From NCBI GenBank assembly GCA_030267565.1, contig BRXU01000008.1:2356001-2420000 (forward strand): a stretch of 64,000 nt of DNA. Direction: 5' to 3'. Each line of letters opens with the position of its first letter. Position 1 is the first letter of the stretch. Shown here piece after piece: positions 8,001 through 16,526 of the stretch. Source of the DNA: Pleodorina starrii (lineage: Eukaryota; Chlorophyta; Chlorophyceae; Chlamydomonadales; Volvocaceae). The notes below the pieces were generated by a model. That model saw only the letters and a list, made by a program, of their open reading frames with translations. It ran no database searches and was not told the DNA's origin. Made by a program: the position numbers and the translations under genes.

Positions 8001-10963
8001 TTGGTTACTGCCGTGCGTTCCCAGTCGACCAGGTAGTAGGTGCGGTGGGTGCCTTGGCTCGGTGGGTGGATTGTGCGCTGCTTCTTTGGGGTCGGTTGGC
8101 CGACGGCGACCCGTTTACGTATTTCTGCGTTGATGCACGCCACCCTTTCTTGGTCTCCGAAGAGGAATTGCGTGATACTGATTCCATACCGCGCCGGGAC
8201 CTCCGCAGGCCATGGTTCCTCGCCCAGCAGCATCTGGAGGAGCCGTTCGGCGGAGCCTACCCTGGTTAGCAGGCCCTTGTGGTGCGGGTGGCGTATGAGC
8301 TCTTCGCAATGTTGGATGGTGAGTGGGGTGTGTCGGGGGTTCCAGCCGATGGCGTCGGTGTCCACGATGCCCGTTGCCGGCTTGAGGTTTTGACGCAAAA
8401 GGTATGCTTTGAGGCGGTCACGGTCGGTTAGCCGCCGTGGCTGGTGTTGCCGGGCGTGACATCTAGGCGTCGAGCGTCGTGTGGTGGGATCTGCCGTCGC
8501 GCCCCCGGGCGGCGTCGGTTGGGTCGCCTCGTTGGCGATTATCACGCCTGGGGGTGTGGGGGCTGTGTCGGCGAGTGCGGTTTGCATGGCTTCGACCGGG
8601 TCACGGGGCTTTGTTACGAGGTACTTTGTTATGCGTCCGTACGGTATGGGTTTGGGTCCAGCCGTTTCGTCGGTTAGGCCGGTCAGGCCGGGGTTGTCTG
8701 GAATGAGCCGCAGCTCGGGGGGTAGAGATGTGGATCCGCGGTATCTGGGTGCCCGAGCCCGCACGCTGGGGTCAGCATTCATGGCGAGGCTGAGCTGGTT
8801 CAGGGCTATCCTATGGCGCGATCCCACGTTCCGGCCTCCGATTAGTTGCAGCTGATCGGTGGTGATGATGTGCGTGCCCGTGTTCTGATCCCTCAGGGCC
8901 CGGAGGTCGAGACCCAGCTCAAGCAGAGGTTGTACGCATCGGAAGAGGAGCGCAAGCGCCTTGGGTTCGGCCGCTGGGTTGAGAGATCCGATCAGGTGGG
9001 CGAGGCTGCTCATTGTCGTTTCGTATGCTGTCCCTTTGTCCGTGAGTTCAATCCCCGCCTCCCTCACGAGAGCGAGCTGTTTCAGTGTGGTGTAGAATTT
9101 GCATTCCCGTTTGAGTTCATGTGCCGGTACGGTGCCCATGTATCGACTTTGCAGGTGGAGGAGAGCTCTGGTCACCGCTCCGAGACGGCCGTCATCATTG
9201 AGGGAGAGGACGAGGGTCTCTGCCGCCCGGACGGCGTATAAGGTGCGTACGGTGCCAACCCCCAGGCCGAGCCTCGCGGTCGGGTTGAGAATGGCGCGGG
9301 TGGGGAAGCCCATCTTGAGTCCGTAGCTGCGTTTGGCTATGCCCGCGATTTGCGCATCGAAACTGGCAATGTCTAGTGGGGTGTACGCCATGGTGGGCAG
9401 GCTGTACGCCACGAAGGGGTGTATGAGGGTTCTGATCATGTTGATGCGTTGGTCGGGGGTCGCGAGGGAGCTCTGAATGCCCCGTCCTCGTCTGTCAACT
9501 TCGGCGCGCACATAGGCCACTTGTTCTGCCCAGTCTAGCGTGGGGGTAATGTGTACTCCCAGATACTTGTACGGCTGCGTGGGGGGTGCGTACGGGATAG
9601 GATTGTCGTCTATTCGAATTTGGTTTTTCAGAAGGCGTTCCAGGGCGGTCTGGTATTTTTGTGTGCCGGGGCCTCTGCTCAGATCCTTGTCCGAGCGCGC
9701 GCGGCCATGGAGAATGCCTTGTATCTGGCACTTGCTCACGTTGACCTTGAGGGCCCCCCACCTCGCATACCGTTCAATTTTTGAGCATTGGAGCCGCAGA
9801 TCCGATACCGCGTTCGTAAGGGTAACTAGGTCGTCAGCGAATGCCCCCGAGCTGAAGTGATGGCGATCGTTTTCTTCCGCCCGGAGGCAGCCATATCGGT
9901 ACCCCCTGCCGCCGCTGTGCAGCCATCGTAGGAGGGGTTCCATGTAGATAATGAACAGGACGGGTGACAGCGTGTCTCCCTGGATCGTTCCGCGCTCGAT
10001 TGCAATGTTCGCAGTGCATCCGTGCTCGGTTCGTATGCGTGTCGCGGCGTGCGAGTACAGGTTCGCAACCACCTCGATGAGGTCATCTGGGTAGCCCAGG
10101 TCGTACATGATCATAAGCAGTTTATCATGATCGATGGTGTTGAACGCGGATGTGAAATCAATATAAAGGAGGAACAGGTCGCGCCCGGTAAGGCCCGCGT
10201 CTTCGATAGCGTGCAGCACGTTCTGGATTTGCCGTTCTGTGTTGCGCTGCCGGAGGTACCCTTCCTGGGCCTCGGTAAAGATGTGTGCTTGCTCGCTGTA
10301 AGTTACGATGTTTAGCGTGATGTGGCTGGTGTACAGCTTGTAGAGGGTGTTGGCCAGGGCGATCGGGCGTTTGTTCTTAATAAGAAGTGGGTCTCCTTTC
10401 TTGGGGATGAGGACCGTGTCGGATTGTGTCCAGTGGGGGGGGATTTCGGCTTTGACCCACATTACGGTGATCAGGTGGTGTATTGCGGTCTGGAGGTCGT
10501 CTGGAAGGGTTTGGAGGAGTTCATTGGGCAGGCCGTCCGGCCCGGGGGCTTTGTTGCGGGCGAGGTGGCCTAGGCAGGTGCGAAAGTTGCATGGGTCGAG
10601 GATTCCGGGGAGGAGGGACGGGGGCGCACCGTCCCAGCGTGCAAGGCCTTGTCTGAGTGGGTCAGGGGCCCCAGCCTCTTCCCAGGGGTAATTGCGTGGG
10701 GCCTCGCCTGGGAGGTATTTGCCTGTGCGGGGACCGGAGACTGGCTTGGCTAGGAGGGCGAAGTGTGTGTGTAGCGCGTCGAGAATGCCTTCGGAATCCG
10801 TGCACAGGTGCCCGTCCTCGGGGTGGCGTATAGCCGCGATACCTCGCGGTTGATCGTCAGGCTCCAGGATTTGCCTGTGCGCCTGCTTTGGCTTCTTTGT
10901 GAGAAGGCGTTGGAGCCGCCTGCTTGCTCTGCGCATGTGCAGTTTGCGCGTCTCATTAACCAC
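5075..10963 (-). CDS. Dualen reverse transcriptase, RNase H and REL endonuclease polyprotein segment
   Basis: An open frame of 1962 residues, the largest in the window. Reverse transcriptase spans about residues 130-480: the finger block DTVLIPKKGD, LLYIDFTSAF (Asp269), GTIQGDTLSPVLF, and FADD (Asp377-378), then YLGVHI. RNase H spans about 1458-1605: YTDGS (Asp1462), CELSAIHQAL, WTDSAAAL and KAHTGVKYNEEADKAA. At the C-terminus a zinc knuckle, CPLR-x7-H-x4-C, precedes RPDLLL (Asp1824) and HILEIGY (Glu1856), the REL nuclease. Its second Cys is Arg here (codon 5749-5747), while two other copies have Cys. Residues about 700-1450 match nothing I know. The listed start is a GTG; the frame is open further upstream past 11040, so protein joins that of the APE segment. 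Confidence 0.92.
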   Translation of the reverse strand: MVNETRKLHMRRASRRLQRLLTKKPKQAHRQILEPDDQPRGIAAIRHPEDGHLCTDSEGILDALHTHFALLAKPVSGPRTGKYLPGEAPRNYPWEEAGAPDPLRQGLARWDGAPPSLLPGILDPCNFRTCLGHLARNKAPGPDGLPNELLQTLPDDLQTAIHHLITVMWVKAEIPPHWTQSDTVLIPKKGDPLLIKNKRPIALANTLYKLYTSHITLNIVTYSEQAHIFTEAQEGYLRQRNTERQIQNVLHAIEDAGLTGRDLFLLYIDFTSAFNTIDHDKLLMIMYDLGYPDDLIEVVANLYSHAATRIRTEHGCTANIAIERGTIQGDTLSPVLFIIYMEPLLRWLHSGGRGYRYGCLRAEENDRHHFSSGAFADDLVTLTNAVSDLRLQCSKIERYARWGALKVNVSKCQIQGILHGRARSDKDLSRGPGTQKYQTALERLLKNQIRIDDNPIPYAPPTQPYKYLGVHITPTLDWAEQVAYVRAEVDRRGRGIQSSLATPDQRINMIRTLIHPFVAYSLPTMAYTPLDIASFDAQIAGIAKRSYGLKMGFPTRAILNPTARLGLGVGTVRTLYAVRAAETLVLSLNDDGRLGAVTRALLHLQSRYMGTVPAHELKRECKFYTTLKQLALVREAGIELTDKGTAYETTMSSLAHLIGSLNPAAEPKALALLFRCVQPLLELGLDLRALRDQNTGTHIITTDQLQLIGGRNVGSRHRIALNQLSLAMNADPSVRARAPRYRGSTSLPPELRLIPDNPGLTGLTDETAGPKPIPYGRITKYLVTKPRDPVEAMQTALADTAPTPPGVIIANEATQPTPPGGATADPTTRRSTPRCHARQHQPRRLTDRDRLKAYLLRQNLKPATGIVDTDAIGWNPRHTPLTIQHCEELIRHPHHKGLLTRVGSAERLLQMLLGEEPWPAEVPARYGISITQFLFGDQERVACINAEIRKRVAVGQPTPKKQRTIHPPSQGTHRTYYLVDWERTAVTKGALALYAANGYHPQAVHPHAPPNGTPPQVGLVEVDWEPTTDEGTRLAQQDNWIELLNAFRDRRAQEAGHDPGRAAETRDKHLTERQQQGRWETECLNTTRGQRLLRQFVEINVQPGNPDKDIYPTGRYTIQIGKHNGPLCGTPWEGDGDIPEGLQTIGLALVYGPQGNCVGQISVCRLRSLWYRYQDAQQNRPEDHARLAARGGFAEDVARLLLRYRNGGGTKLQPVKAANERRLPEALMKRLTTALGATTERFASPLNVADCVDTYYSRFSEDQLFGANHDAYTQPFTGLSITHPEPTPEEGHHALRWALGWAETVRSESTPTATLLLLPTARTAPYTRYLTHPLVTMIGRIDAFTGTASLYSETLEDTPQPYPMGLTLLLVSNATGRTHAERLRRTLGMPAATATPMEPSHPWNPPQWVRKRVRSMSDRPPAAAVLSRPCDNLTSAERQAVFRTFHAKQSLRYDSQNAIYTDGSVQKVKDGDEERQILGAAAVDALTNKTLHIDVNAGHHGCQTITRCELSAIHQALYMRRGTPEDNTHLSIWTDSAAALYLIKKMINNPQKLRLSKHKALLEQIVTTLKKRAACNLTTSLLKVKAHTGVKYNEEADKAAVRAARGLAKLDPDALSTTETSDNNPRNQYWWLRKIHGPEKNAGHFANDLNRGIEALVRPETHLGYTNETDYMKFVANTIPDLDINASTRTLQRKIGRHKHAKRCFDYLYGQLWNAKLANRFRKSLAPGGPVASGSCPLRHNPDSGGHILGGCRHPRMRALYILRHNQAVQTITSTLARGINGGCYTVMDACPADDRPDYVAGTRLPHWLLPNTPEGERLKMRPDLLLIPSIPLHEAQEIGYMGPPDPSQHTVHILEIGYTADTNHKQKQHDKAIQHSELARLLTKEGWKVCYTAQEAISLGFAGTIRKDLRPLLRTLGAGSEAAKTCCNELHDHTVRALNKIVITRRQMERAPHETQQQTGT

Positions 10964-11015
10964 CTTCCTGATTTCGTCCCCCTTGCTCCGGATCGCGGTG
11001 CGCAGGTCGCGGGTT

Positions 11016-12236
11016 TCAAGGTTGTCCCATGGGTCCCCCTGGCCTTGTGTTTGGCGGGTGGTACCAGTTTATTTCAGGTGGGTCGGGGGTCTGATCTGTG
11101 TCTTTCGGGACCGGCGTTGCCTCCTGGGGGTGCCGTGATGGGGGTTGTTGGGTCGCTTTTTTCGTCGGGTTGGGGGGGGCCCCCGGCGGGTGCAGTGCTT
11201 GCGTGAGGTCGCGTTTCAGTGCTTTGTGTTCATCATGTAAACGGGTCAGGCGCCTGCCAATGCCCCGTCGCGCGTGCAGTCTCCCTGAGCGGGGTTTTTT
11301 TTGTTGGCAGTGACTTTCGAGGATGCCGAGGCATTGCAGCATGAGCGTCCCAAGCTCTTGGCTTAGGGAAGTGACATTCGTGGCTTGCACGGCCTCGTGA
11401 TTGCGCAGGTGGCCAAGGATCATCCGCGCCTGGTCCTTGCCCGCGGCGCGCTCCATTTGGGTGGAGGCGGCTGTTATGGTCTCGTGCGCGGGGCGGAGAG
11501 CGTCCAGCAGGTGGGTAATTGCGCCCGTGAGTGTCGCCTCCATTTCCATGCGTGCTTTGCCTTTGCTTTCTTTGAGGATGGGCAGCTGGATGCGGCTCCA
11601 TGAGCTGGGGTTCAGGTCTGTGGGGGGCTGGGCAGCGGGGGCAGGGAGGAGGCGGAGTCCCGCTAGGGGAAGGAGGGTACACAGCGGTCGGTGGTCGAAG
11701 TTGCCTCCACAATCGTACACTTGTTCGTATGCATTGCCCTCCTTGGCCACAGCGGCGGTGGTTTGGGGAGCAAGGAGGACGTCGTCGATGCGGCTCAGGT
11801 GGGTGTCGAGTCCGAGTTGCGTCTGCGTGTAGGTGTATTCTCGTCGCCTGGTGTCTACTGGTCGTAGGTCGCTGTCCGTTGAGAAGCATCTGTGTGCCCT
11901 GTCGTCCGAGTTGCAGATGCCTGTCGACCGGTCACTCGCTTTGAGCACGGCGTTCCAGTCGCCCGCCATGACCAGGTGTTCACCCTTCGCTTTGGCGTGC
12001 GCCGAGGCCGCTCGACCATATTCGTATATTCTCTGCCGTGCGGTGGAGTCGGATGGGCAGTACACCCCTATGATGTGGAGGGCGGAGCTGGCTGGGGGGG
12101 CTATACGCACATGCCCTATGTACCCTTCCAGTTCAGTGGGTAAAGGTTCTGCGGTGGCGCTGCCCTGTCTACTGAAGCGCTCCGCCACTCCGATCAGGAC
12201 GCCTGCTTCCCGATTGATTGGCGCGGTCGGCGACAT
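11016..12236 (-). CDS. Dualen APE endonuclease, second part, and linker
   Basis: A 406-residue frame holding most of the APE nuclease: AGVLIGV near residue 11, HIIGVYCPS at 54, AGDWNAVL with Asp93 and Asn95, SRIDDVLL at 148, and NFDHRPL with Asp181-His182. A helical linker and a Pro-rich tail follow. The first motifs of the same domain (MNTRGL and ETKL) lie in a different frame at the end of the ORF that overlaps this one at 12169-12236. A frame change inside a folded nuclease domain is unlikely to be a natural recoding site, so I read it as a lesion in this copy. The downstream join to the reverse transcriptase frame is near 11020-11060. Confidence 0.85.
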   Translation of the reverse strand: MSPTAPINREAGVLIGVAERFSRQGSATAEPLPTELEGYIGHVRIAPPASSALHIIGVYCPSDSTARQRIYEYGRAASAHAKAKGEHLVMAGDWNAVLKASDRSTGICNSDDRAHRCFSTDSDLRPVDTRRREYTYTQTQLGLDTHLSRIDDVLLAPQTTAAVAKEGNAYEQVYDCGGNFDHRPLCTLLPLAGLRLLPAPAAQPPTDLNPSSWSRIQLPILKESKGKARMEMEATLTGAITHLLDALRPAHETITAASTQMERAAGKDQARMILGHLRNHEAVQATNVTSLSQELGTLMLQCLGILESHCQQKKPRSGRLHARRGIGRRLTRLHDEHKALKRDLTQALHPPGAPPNPTKKATQQPPSRHPQEATPVPKDTDQTPDPPEINWYHPPNTRPGGPMGQP

Positions 12237-15200
12237 GCGGGCGGTTGCTCAGGTAGGTCTGATAGGGCTGCATGCTTTGCTTCATGCTTGCAATAGCGCG
12301 CCGATGATGAGCGCTTAGCTTGGTTTCGGTGAGCACCAGCACATCTGGCTTGTGGTCGTCGACTAGGCGCAAAATACCCTCGCGGTGCCCTTGCAGGCCT
12401 CGCGTGTTCATCGTAACGAGTTTGAGATAGCCGGTCGGTGGTGCTCCGGGTGCGGCCGGGGGTGGCTCGCTGGCGGTCTGCGCTGGCGCCTTGGCAGGTG
12501 CGGCGTGGGTGTCCGTCTTTGGCTTTTTGGGGTGGGCGTATTTCGTCATGTGTTGTTGCTGAGGTCCTGTTTTTGGTTTAGGGCGGGACTGCGGAGGGGG
12601 GGAGCTTTCCGCTGGGCGCTTGCGTGGGCGTGGACGTGCTGCATCCCGTTCCGGAGTGGGGCGCGTCGTGCCGTGCGCCGCCAGCCGTACCGGGTCGGGG
12701 GCCGGGTTCGGTGGGTTGTGTTGCGGTGTCTCGGTTGTCTCGGCTCCGTCCGGTGCGTCGGCGGCCGTGCGGTTATGGCCCTGTCGGATGGGGAGTCCTT
12801 GCATGCGGAGCAGGTGATATGTGATGGTGTGGGTTGCGGGCGCGGGCCCTACTTGCCTTCTGGTCCGCTTTCTGCTGGTGCGTGCAGGTGCCGCGGCCTC
12901 TGGAGTGGGGGCGCGCCTGGTGGCCCGTCCCGTGTCGGCGTGGCGCGCTTCAGGAGCATTCGCGGTTGCTCTACGGGGCCTAGGGACGTCTTGCTGCGCG
13001 GGCCGCGGGGCGCCCGCGGCGTCGCTGGCATCCGGCGGAGGCTGCGGGATTTCCGCATCCAGTTCTGCGTCGTCAGTGTCCATGGGGCTGGGGTCGGCAG
13101 GGGTATGTGCCGGGGGGCCCTCGGGGCTTCCGGGTTCCGTCGGTTGCATGTGTGCTTCGGTTTCGGGGGAGCCCGCGTCATCTACCTCCATCGGGGTGGG
13201 GTTTGGGCTGGCGGCGGTGTACCGGGGTGCGTCGTGCTCTGCAGTCGCTCTCCCCTCGTGGGAGGGCAAGGGGAGCGCTTCGGTGGGGGTGGGTTCCGGT
13301 GGTGTGCGTGTGTCGTCGTGGCCAGTCTGGTGCTGTTCCGTCGTGTCCGTGGTGGTGGCGGCGGGTCCGTTCTGTGTGTTGGTCGTCAGGGTTGCGGTCC
13401 ATTGCTCAGGTGGCGTAACATTCCGGAGGTCGACATGTGTTTGACATGGGGCGCTGTTGCGCCGGTGTTGGAGGCAGTAGGTAGTGCCGTGAGCGAGGGG
13501 CCAATTGGTTGTCAGCCGTGAAGGGCGCGGCGATTGCGAGTCGATGATGAACCAATGCGTGTGTTGCCTTCGGACCGCGACGGCATGGCCTTCGAGATGC
13601 ACTATGAAACCCCAGTGTTGGGCGTGAGAGGGGAGTTGTGCCCAGAGGGTGTCGAGCGGGTCCCCTTTGCGGATCGGAAGCTCGGTGCTCACTGATGCGA
13701 TGTGTGTGTCGCGGAGTGTGTTGCCGCTGGCGTCGCGGATCCGTACGTTGTGACGTATGTAGTGGTTCAGCACTATGGTGGAGAAGTGGCCCGTGCTGGG
13801 GTTGTGCGCGTGCTTCCAGATGGCGGCCGCTGCATGGAGGCCTTGCTGCTGCATGTGTGTTGTCATGGTACGACAGTAGCTTAGTACGTGGGGTGGGTCG
13901 ATGTACGGGCCCCCGAGCAGGTTGTTAATGGCGTGAATCATGCACATCTGCGCTTGTTGCTTTTCGTGGTAGGTGGGGGTTTCCTGTTCGGGCGGGTGTC
14001 CCGGTGGCGGCCAGGGGACGTCCTCGGGGCGTCGCGGCGCGTTGTTTGTGCCGGTCATGTGGGCAGGTGTTGCAGCGTGTCGGGTCGTGATCTCGTCGGG
14101 CCCTCCGTATTGGGGCTCATGTTGTTGTCGGTTGCGGCGGGTCGCTTCCGGGATGTCCAAGACTAGCAGAGCGAGCACCGTTGCGAGGGGCGCAACCGTG
14201 CCTTGGCTCGTGTTTGGGACGTGTGTGAGCAGACCGGCGAGAGCACAGGCACAAACATGACCGTGCACGAGGCGTGCTAATGGTGGTGTGGCCTGCATAA
14301 TTCTTGAGATGAGGAGGATGCCGGCTGCGAGGTATAGTGCAATGATGTCCCCTGTGATCAGTTGCCAGCAGATCAGGGTGAGCATGGTGAGGAATGCCAG
14401 CTGATGTGCAAGGTGTCCGGGTGCGTTCCATATTTGGCGGGCGCCGACGTGTAAGGTGTGTATGGCATGTCGTACGGTGCGGAGCAGGGCGGCACCTCGG
14501 GGTAGGGCGAGTGTTACGAGGATCAGGCGTCCCGCCCAGATCAGGAGGAATGCAGAGATCAGATAGTGGACGACGTCGTTCAGGGGTTGTAGGGCGAGGG
14601 TTAGGGCGGTTGGGGTGAATGCGAGGGGCATGAGTAGTATTGTATGGGCGACTCGAGTCCATTCGGCATGTATTCGTCGCGGTCTGTTGGCTTGCATGGT
14701 TAGTCGTGTCGCCGCCAAAAGTCTGTGTGCGAGGTGTTTGGTGATCAGAGCGGCGGTGCGTGCACAGTAAAGGGCAAGGGCGACGGCCAGGGGCGCCAGT
14801 ACCATGTAACGATACAGCAGGATATGAAACTGTATGTATGCCATCATTGCAAACTGAAGCCAGTGGAGCAGGGTCATGCCCGTCTGGTGCAGCAGCCAGA
14901 GGCTGGTCCTGACTACGGCGTTCGGGTTCCGTCGCTCCCGGCCTCTCACGCTGTGTGGGGTGGGTTCGCGGCTACCGTAGGGCTGTGCGTCGCTCGCGGC
15001 GCATGTGCCTCGGTTGGTCCTCAAGGCGCTCGACTCAATGGCGTTCGCAGCCCCGGTTGAGAGGGTGCCGTGCCTCTTCAGCCCTTCAAGTCGGTTTTGT
15101 GGGAGAGCGCGCGACTGAACCGCCACGACGCCGTATTCATCACCGATGGTGCAGCGACCGACCAGGTGCGGGGGTACAAAGTGAGCCATGGTGCTGAGTG

Positions 15201-15843
15201 CCTCGTGGTGCGGCGATGGGAGAGGGTGTGTTGTGTTCTCGGCCGGTTTATAAGCCTGTCCGGGCTGGGTTCCGTACAGGTGCTCCCAGGCAGGTTTTAG
15301 TATTCTTGCTTGCCGTTGCTTTGTGGAAAATGCGTCGCATATTGAGACAGAGGTTTCGCATAGTCTGCTGTGGGTAGTTGCTGGCGTCCGCTCACTGATG
15401 TACTGCTTTTCCCGGAGTTTCCTCGCATTGCGGGGGTTTTGCCATTGCATTGGCATTATCGAATCTTGTCGAGGCTCACACATATTAGGCTGTGCTTTAT
15501 CCGGTGACCATGGTGGCTTGCGGGACCCAGAGGCCCATGGCGGGCGGACTATTAGGTTCGGCTTCCTCCAATGGCAGCTGCTGCATTCTTCGTGCTGTAT
15601 AACATTCCAGGAGCTTCCACATAGCCGGTAGGTTCGTGGCGAGGGCGATCCGTCCGCGTTCCAGTCCCATTCAGGTCGTTCACCGAGTGTTGCAGCTCTT
15701 CTCAGTGGGGCACTGTTGTTTTGTAGGGCATCTTTATTTGTAGATTCAAAGGATGCTGTTTTGGTAGCACGACTAAGTGTGCCAGCACGTTGCGTATGTT
15801 TCGCTAGTGCGGGCTTCTGTCGGATGGTTTTTCGGGGCTGCAC
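12169..15843 (-). CDS. Dualen N-terminal polyprotein: membrane segments, Josephin-like protease, start of APE
   Basis: A 1224-residue frame. Residues 1-310 are polar and unrecognised; a start at Met219 is also possible. Residues about 320-565 hold five to seven hydrophobic stretches (for example 343-368, 400-418, 424-447, 480-517, 528-562), as in a multi-pass membrane protein. Residues 624-790 look like a Josephin cysteine protease: YHEKQ, catalytic Cys634 in QMCMIHAINNLLGG, His753 in EGHAVAV and Asp768 in WFIIDSQ. The 15-residue His to third-residue spacing fits Josephins, which normally have Asn there. A long Pro/Thr/Ala-rich linker leads to the APE start at about 1137 (KLVTMNTRGL, LVLTETKLS). 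The frame is then lost at 12169. Protease and membrane roles are inferred. Confidence 0.8.
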   Translation of the reverse strand: MQPRKTIRQKPALAKHTQRAGTLSRATKTASFESTNKDALQNNSAPLRRAATLGERPEWDWNADGSPSPRTYRLCGSSWNVIQHEECSSCHWRKPNLIVRPPWASGSRKPPWSPDKAQPNMCEPRQDSIMPMQWQNPRNARKLREKQYISERTPATTHSRLCETSVSICDAFSTKQRQARILKPAWEHLYGTQPGQAYKPAENTTHPLPSPHHEALSTMAHFVPPHLVGRCTIGDEYGVVAVQSRALPQNRLEGLKRHGTLSTGAANAIESSALRTNRGTCAASDAQPYGSREPTPHSVRGRERRNPNAVVRTSLWLLHQTGMTLLHWLQFAMMAYIQFHILLYRYMVLAPLAVALALYCARTAALITKHLAHRLLAATRLTMQANRPRRIHAEWTRVAHTILLMPLAFTPTALTLALQPLNDVVHYLISAFLLIWAGRLILVTLALPRGAALLRTVRHAIHTLHVGARQIWNAPGHLAHQLAFLTMLTLICWQLITGDIIALYLAAGILLISRIMQATPPLARLVHGHVCACALAGLLTHVPNTSQGTVAPLATVLALLVLDIPEATRRNRQQHEPQYGGPDEITTRHAATPAHMTGTNNAPRRPEDVPWPPPGHPPEQETPTYHEKQQAQMCMIHAINNLLGGPYIDPPHVLSYCRTMTTHMQQQGLHAAAAIWKHAHNPSTGHFSTIVLNHYIRHNVRIRDASGNTLRDTHIASVSTELPIRKGDPLDTLWAQLPSHAQHWGFIVHLEGHAVAVRRQHTHWFIIDSQSPRPSRLTTNWPLAHGTTYCLQHRRNSAPCQTHVDLRNVTPPEQWTATLTTNTQNGPAATTTDTTEQHQTGHDDTRTPPEPTPTEALPLPSHEGRATAEHDAPRYTAASPNPTPMEVDDAGSPETEAHMQPTEPGSPEGPPAHTPADPSPMDTDDAELDAEIPQPPPDASDAAGAPRPAQQDVPRPRRATANAPEARHADTGRATRRAPTPEAAAPARTSRKRTRRQVGPAPATHTITYHLLRMQGLPIRQGHNRTAADAPDGAETTETPQHNPPNPAPDPVRLAAHGTTRPTPERDAARPRPRKRPAESSPPPQSRPKPKTGPQQQHMTKYAHPKKPKTDTHAAPAKAPAQTASEPPPAAPGAPPTGYLKLVTMNTRGLQGHREGILRLVDDHKPDVLVLTETKLSAHHRRAIASMKQSMQPYQTYLSNRPHVADRANQSGSRRPDRSGGALQ

Positions 15844-16256
15844 TTAATGTTGTCCGTCTCGTTGCGCGCAGGCTTCGGAGGCCAGCGTCTCGGGCCATGA
15901 TTGCGCTCTTCTATTACTTGGGAGTGTGCTGGTTGGATTGGCTCTGTGGTCGTAGCTGTTAGTCTGCTGAGATGCGTTTCATTACAGCACAATACGTTCG
16001 TCCAGCTTCCAGCGGGCGTCAGTTTGGTTCGTCCATTGACCCGGCGTAGGGCGTCTCCCTGTTCATTTAGCCATTTTTCAAGGCAGACCGGTCGTAGCTC
16101 TGCTTTATCTCCCACGGTCTGAAGTCCAAGGGGCAGAGGGCCAATGAGACGGCCGGCCCGATAGTCCGGCCAGAACTCTTCCCTCGCCCCAACTTCAGCC
16201 AGGAGGCAGGCCTCGGCGCCCAAGAGAAACACGGTTAGCATCAACAGACAAAGCAT
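15804..16256 (-). CDS. Small 5' ORF of the Dualen element with a signal-like N-terminus
   Basis: From an ATG at 16256 the product starts MLCLLMLTVFLLGAEACLLAE, a strongly hydrophobic run like a signal peptide or anchor, followed by about 130 polar residues. It overlaps the start of the next ORF by about 40 bases in another frame, so it may be the true N-terminus of the polyprotein, separated by a further frame change, or a small separate ORF1. No domain is recognised. The position, just inside the expected 5' end of the element, supports membership. Confidence 0.4.
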   Translation of the reverse strand: MLCLLMLTVFLLGAEACLLAEVGAREEFWPDYRAGRLIGPLPLGLQTVGDKAELRPVCLEKWLNEQGDALRRVNGRTKLTPAGSWTNVLCCNETHLSRLTATTTEPIQPAHSQVIEERNHGPRRWPPKPARNETDNIKCSPEKPSDRSPH

Positions 16257-16345
16257 TTGCAAACGCCAGTTGATGCGCGCGCGTGGCCGGGAGCTCGCAC
16301 TTACGCGTTTGAATCGAACCTGGTCAGCTGTCGAGGTCAGCTGCT

Positions 16346-16410
16346 GGTATTGTATTGTATTGTATTGTATTATATTATGTTATATTATATATAATAATAT
16401 TATAATATAG
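16346..16410. repeat. AT-rich run with TATTG repeats
   Basis: About four TATTG units grade into TTATATTATATATAATAATA. It lies between the 5' region of the full-length Dualen element and the older relic at 16527, and may mark the insertion boundary. The 126 bases after it (16411-16536) show no feature. Confidence 0.6.
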
Positions 16411-16526
16411 GGTTTATCACTGCCTTGACTTGATGCCGTACCGTACGACGATGCCATCGCTGACCTCGTCGTACTGTACGACACTCCAAACCGTGCCGAG
16501 GCACGGCGGAATCAATACAACTTCTA

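Larger units (their letters stand above)
4951..16300 (-). mobile_element. Near full-length Dualen-type (dual endonuclease) non-LTR retrotransposon
   Basis: About 11.3 kb on the minus strand. Reading 5' to 3': a signal-like ORF, membrane segments, a Josephin-like protease, an APE endonuclease, reverse transcriptase, RNase H and a C-terminal REL endonuclease. Having both APE and REL nucleases defines the Dualen/RandI clade known from Chlamydomonas. The 3' end is placed at 4951, where the tail shared with the 2704 copy reaches TATTATT. The 5' end is uncertain, somewhere between 16256 and an AT-rich run at 16346-16410. The coding part uses three frames with joins near 12.2 and 11.0 kb, so this copy is probably inactive. 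I saw no target site duplication. Confidence 0.85.
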
